From Gemmatimonadales bacterium (GTDB lineage Bacteria; Gemmatimonadota; Gemmatimonadetes; Gemmatimonadales; GWC2-71-9), in contig JABDII010000459.1 of NCBI GenBank assembly GCA_013003805.1, positions 1 to 6,588 on the forward strand: a stretch of 6,588 nt of DNA. Reading direction: 5' to 3'. Under the pieces are notes generated by a model that worked only from the letters and a program-made list of their open reading frames with translations, was not told the origin of the DNA and searched no databases. The translations under genes were made by a program, and so were the position numbers. Position 1 is the first letter of the stretch. Each line of letters starts with the position of its first letter. Below are positions 5,985 through 6,588 of this stretch, in pieces.

Positions 5985-6588
5985 GATGGTCTCGAAGCCA
6001 CGCGACAAAGCGATGAATCCCCTCCTCGAAGGGCACTTCTGGTTGGTAGCCGAGCACGCGCTCGGACTTAGTCAGATCCGCAGCAGTATTCCTGACATCT
6101 CCGGGCTGCAGAGATTCCCAGGTAATGATGGGTTCAGTCCCCATTTCCCGTGCGAGGACCTCGACCATGTCTCGGAGCGGCACCGCCCGCGCTCCGCCCA
6201 GGTTGAAGATTTCCATTCCAGTCGGGGCCTGTTCGGTCCAGGCCGACGCTGCAAGAATCCCGGCGACGATATCGCTGGCATAGGTGTAGTCCCGCGCCTG
6301 GGTCCCATCCCCAAATAAGGTAATTGGTTGTCGGGCCGCCATCAGCCGCGCAAAGTGGTGGATGGCCAGATCGGGACGCTGCCGTGGCCCGTAGACGGTG
6401 AACAGCCGGACCGCGGCGACGCGCAACCCGAAGTGCGGCGCCACGGACTCGAACAGAAGCTCGCCGCCGCGTTTAGTGGCCGCATACGGGGAAACCGGTG
6501 TGGTCGCAGGGACATCTTCCCGAAATGGGGAGGGCGTGTCGTCACCATACACCGAGGAGGACGAGCCGAACACAATGCGAGACACGCC
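5968..6588 (-). CDS. NAD-dependent sugar-nucleotide epimerase/dehydratase, extended SDR (N-terminus beyond the window)
   Basis: C-terminal 206 residues of an extended short-chain dehydrogenase/reductase of the UDP-glucose/UDP-glucuronate 4-epimerase type. These enzymes use bound NAD to invert or remodel nucleotide-linked sugars for surface polysaccharides. Numbering from the right edge: SSSSVYG (9-15) carries the active-site Ser region, and YAATK (35-39) is the catalytic YxxxK pair. RLFTVYGPRQRPDLAI (61-76) and GDGTQARDYTYASDI (93-107) are the conserved substrate-domain segments. The frame stays open to the edge, and about 110 residues with the GxxGxxG Rossmann loop are missing compared with a usual 310-340. 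The GTG at 6585 is internal, not a start. RPDLAI after VYGP leans toward glucuronate 4-epimerases, but the exact sugar cannot be assigned. It is the most upstream gene seen, and its stop lies inside the following TPR gene. Confidence 0.87.
   Translation of the reverse strand, partial: GVSRIVFGSSSSVYGDDTPSPFREDVPATTPVSPYAATKRGGELLFESVAPHFGLRVAAVRLFTVYGPRQRPDLAIHHFARLMAARQPITLFGDGTQARDYTYASDIVAGILAASAWTEQAPTGMEIFNLGGARAVPLRDMVEVLAREMGTEPIITWESLQPGDVRNTAADLTKSERVLGYQPEVPFEEGIHRFVAWLRDHHDPEP

Noticed and set aside
5985..6008. TTG start extending the soluble TPR protein by eight residues
   Set aside because: TTG is a rarer start and increases the overlap with the epimerase gene to 41 bases; the GGAGG-like stretch is rather far away and also lies in epimerase coding sequence. 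It is not fully excluded.
5352..6071. 239-codon plus-strand open frame
   Set aside because: In antisense register with the TPR gene at 5277-5984; it has no domain of its own.

Overview
The window is a GC-rich bacterial segment. All supportable genes lie head to tail on the minus strand, so the region reads from right to left. The SecA carries two insertions that I associate with the Bacteroidetes/Chlorobi/Gemmatimonadetes (FCB) group: one ahead of Walker A and one in the preprotein cross-linking domain. Two predicted lipoproteins, one of them BamD-like, indicate a diderm envelope. A Gemmatimonadota-like organism is my best guess. It is inferred from remembered family features and no search was run.

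Layout in transcription order: (1) the C-terminal two thirds of an extended-SDR NAD-dependent sugar-nucleotide epimerase, cut by the right edge (6588-5968); (2) a soluble TPR-repeat protein (5984-5277); (3) a TPR lipoprotein with a clear lipobox (5280-4363); (4) a BamD-type outer-membrane assembly lipoprotein (4366-3590); (5) NadD, nicotinate-nucleotide adenylyltransferase (3590-3024); (6) SecA, 1005 residues visible, cut by the left edge (3016-1). No gap exceeds 7 bases, and four of the five junctions are overlaps (17, 4, 4 and 1 bases). This is almost certainly one polycistronic, translationally coupled unit. No promoter or terminator is visible; both would lie outside the window.

Two genes form an envelope-biogenesis pair: SecA drives preproteins through SecYEG, and BamD helps insert outer-membrane beta-barrels. 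NadD is NAD housekeeping and the epimerase belongs to surface-sugar metabolism. The two TPR proteins have no assigned role; their position makes a link to envelope assembly plausible but unproven.

No mobile element, CRISPR array, RNA gene or obvious repeat was seen. The long open frames on the plus strand are shadows of the minus-strand genes. I found no convincing novel system here: the region looks like conserved core genome, and the least characterised parts are the two TPR genes.
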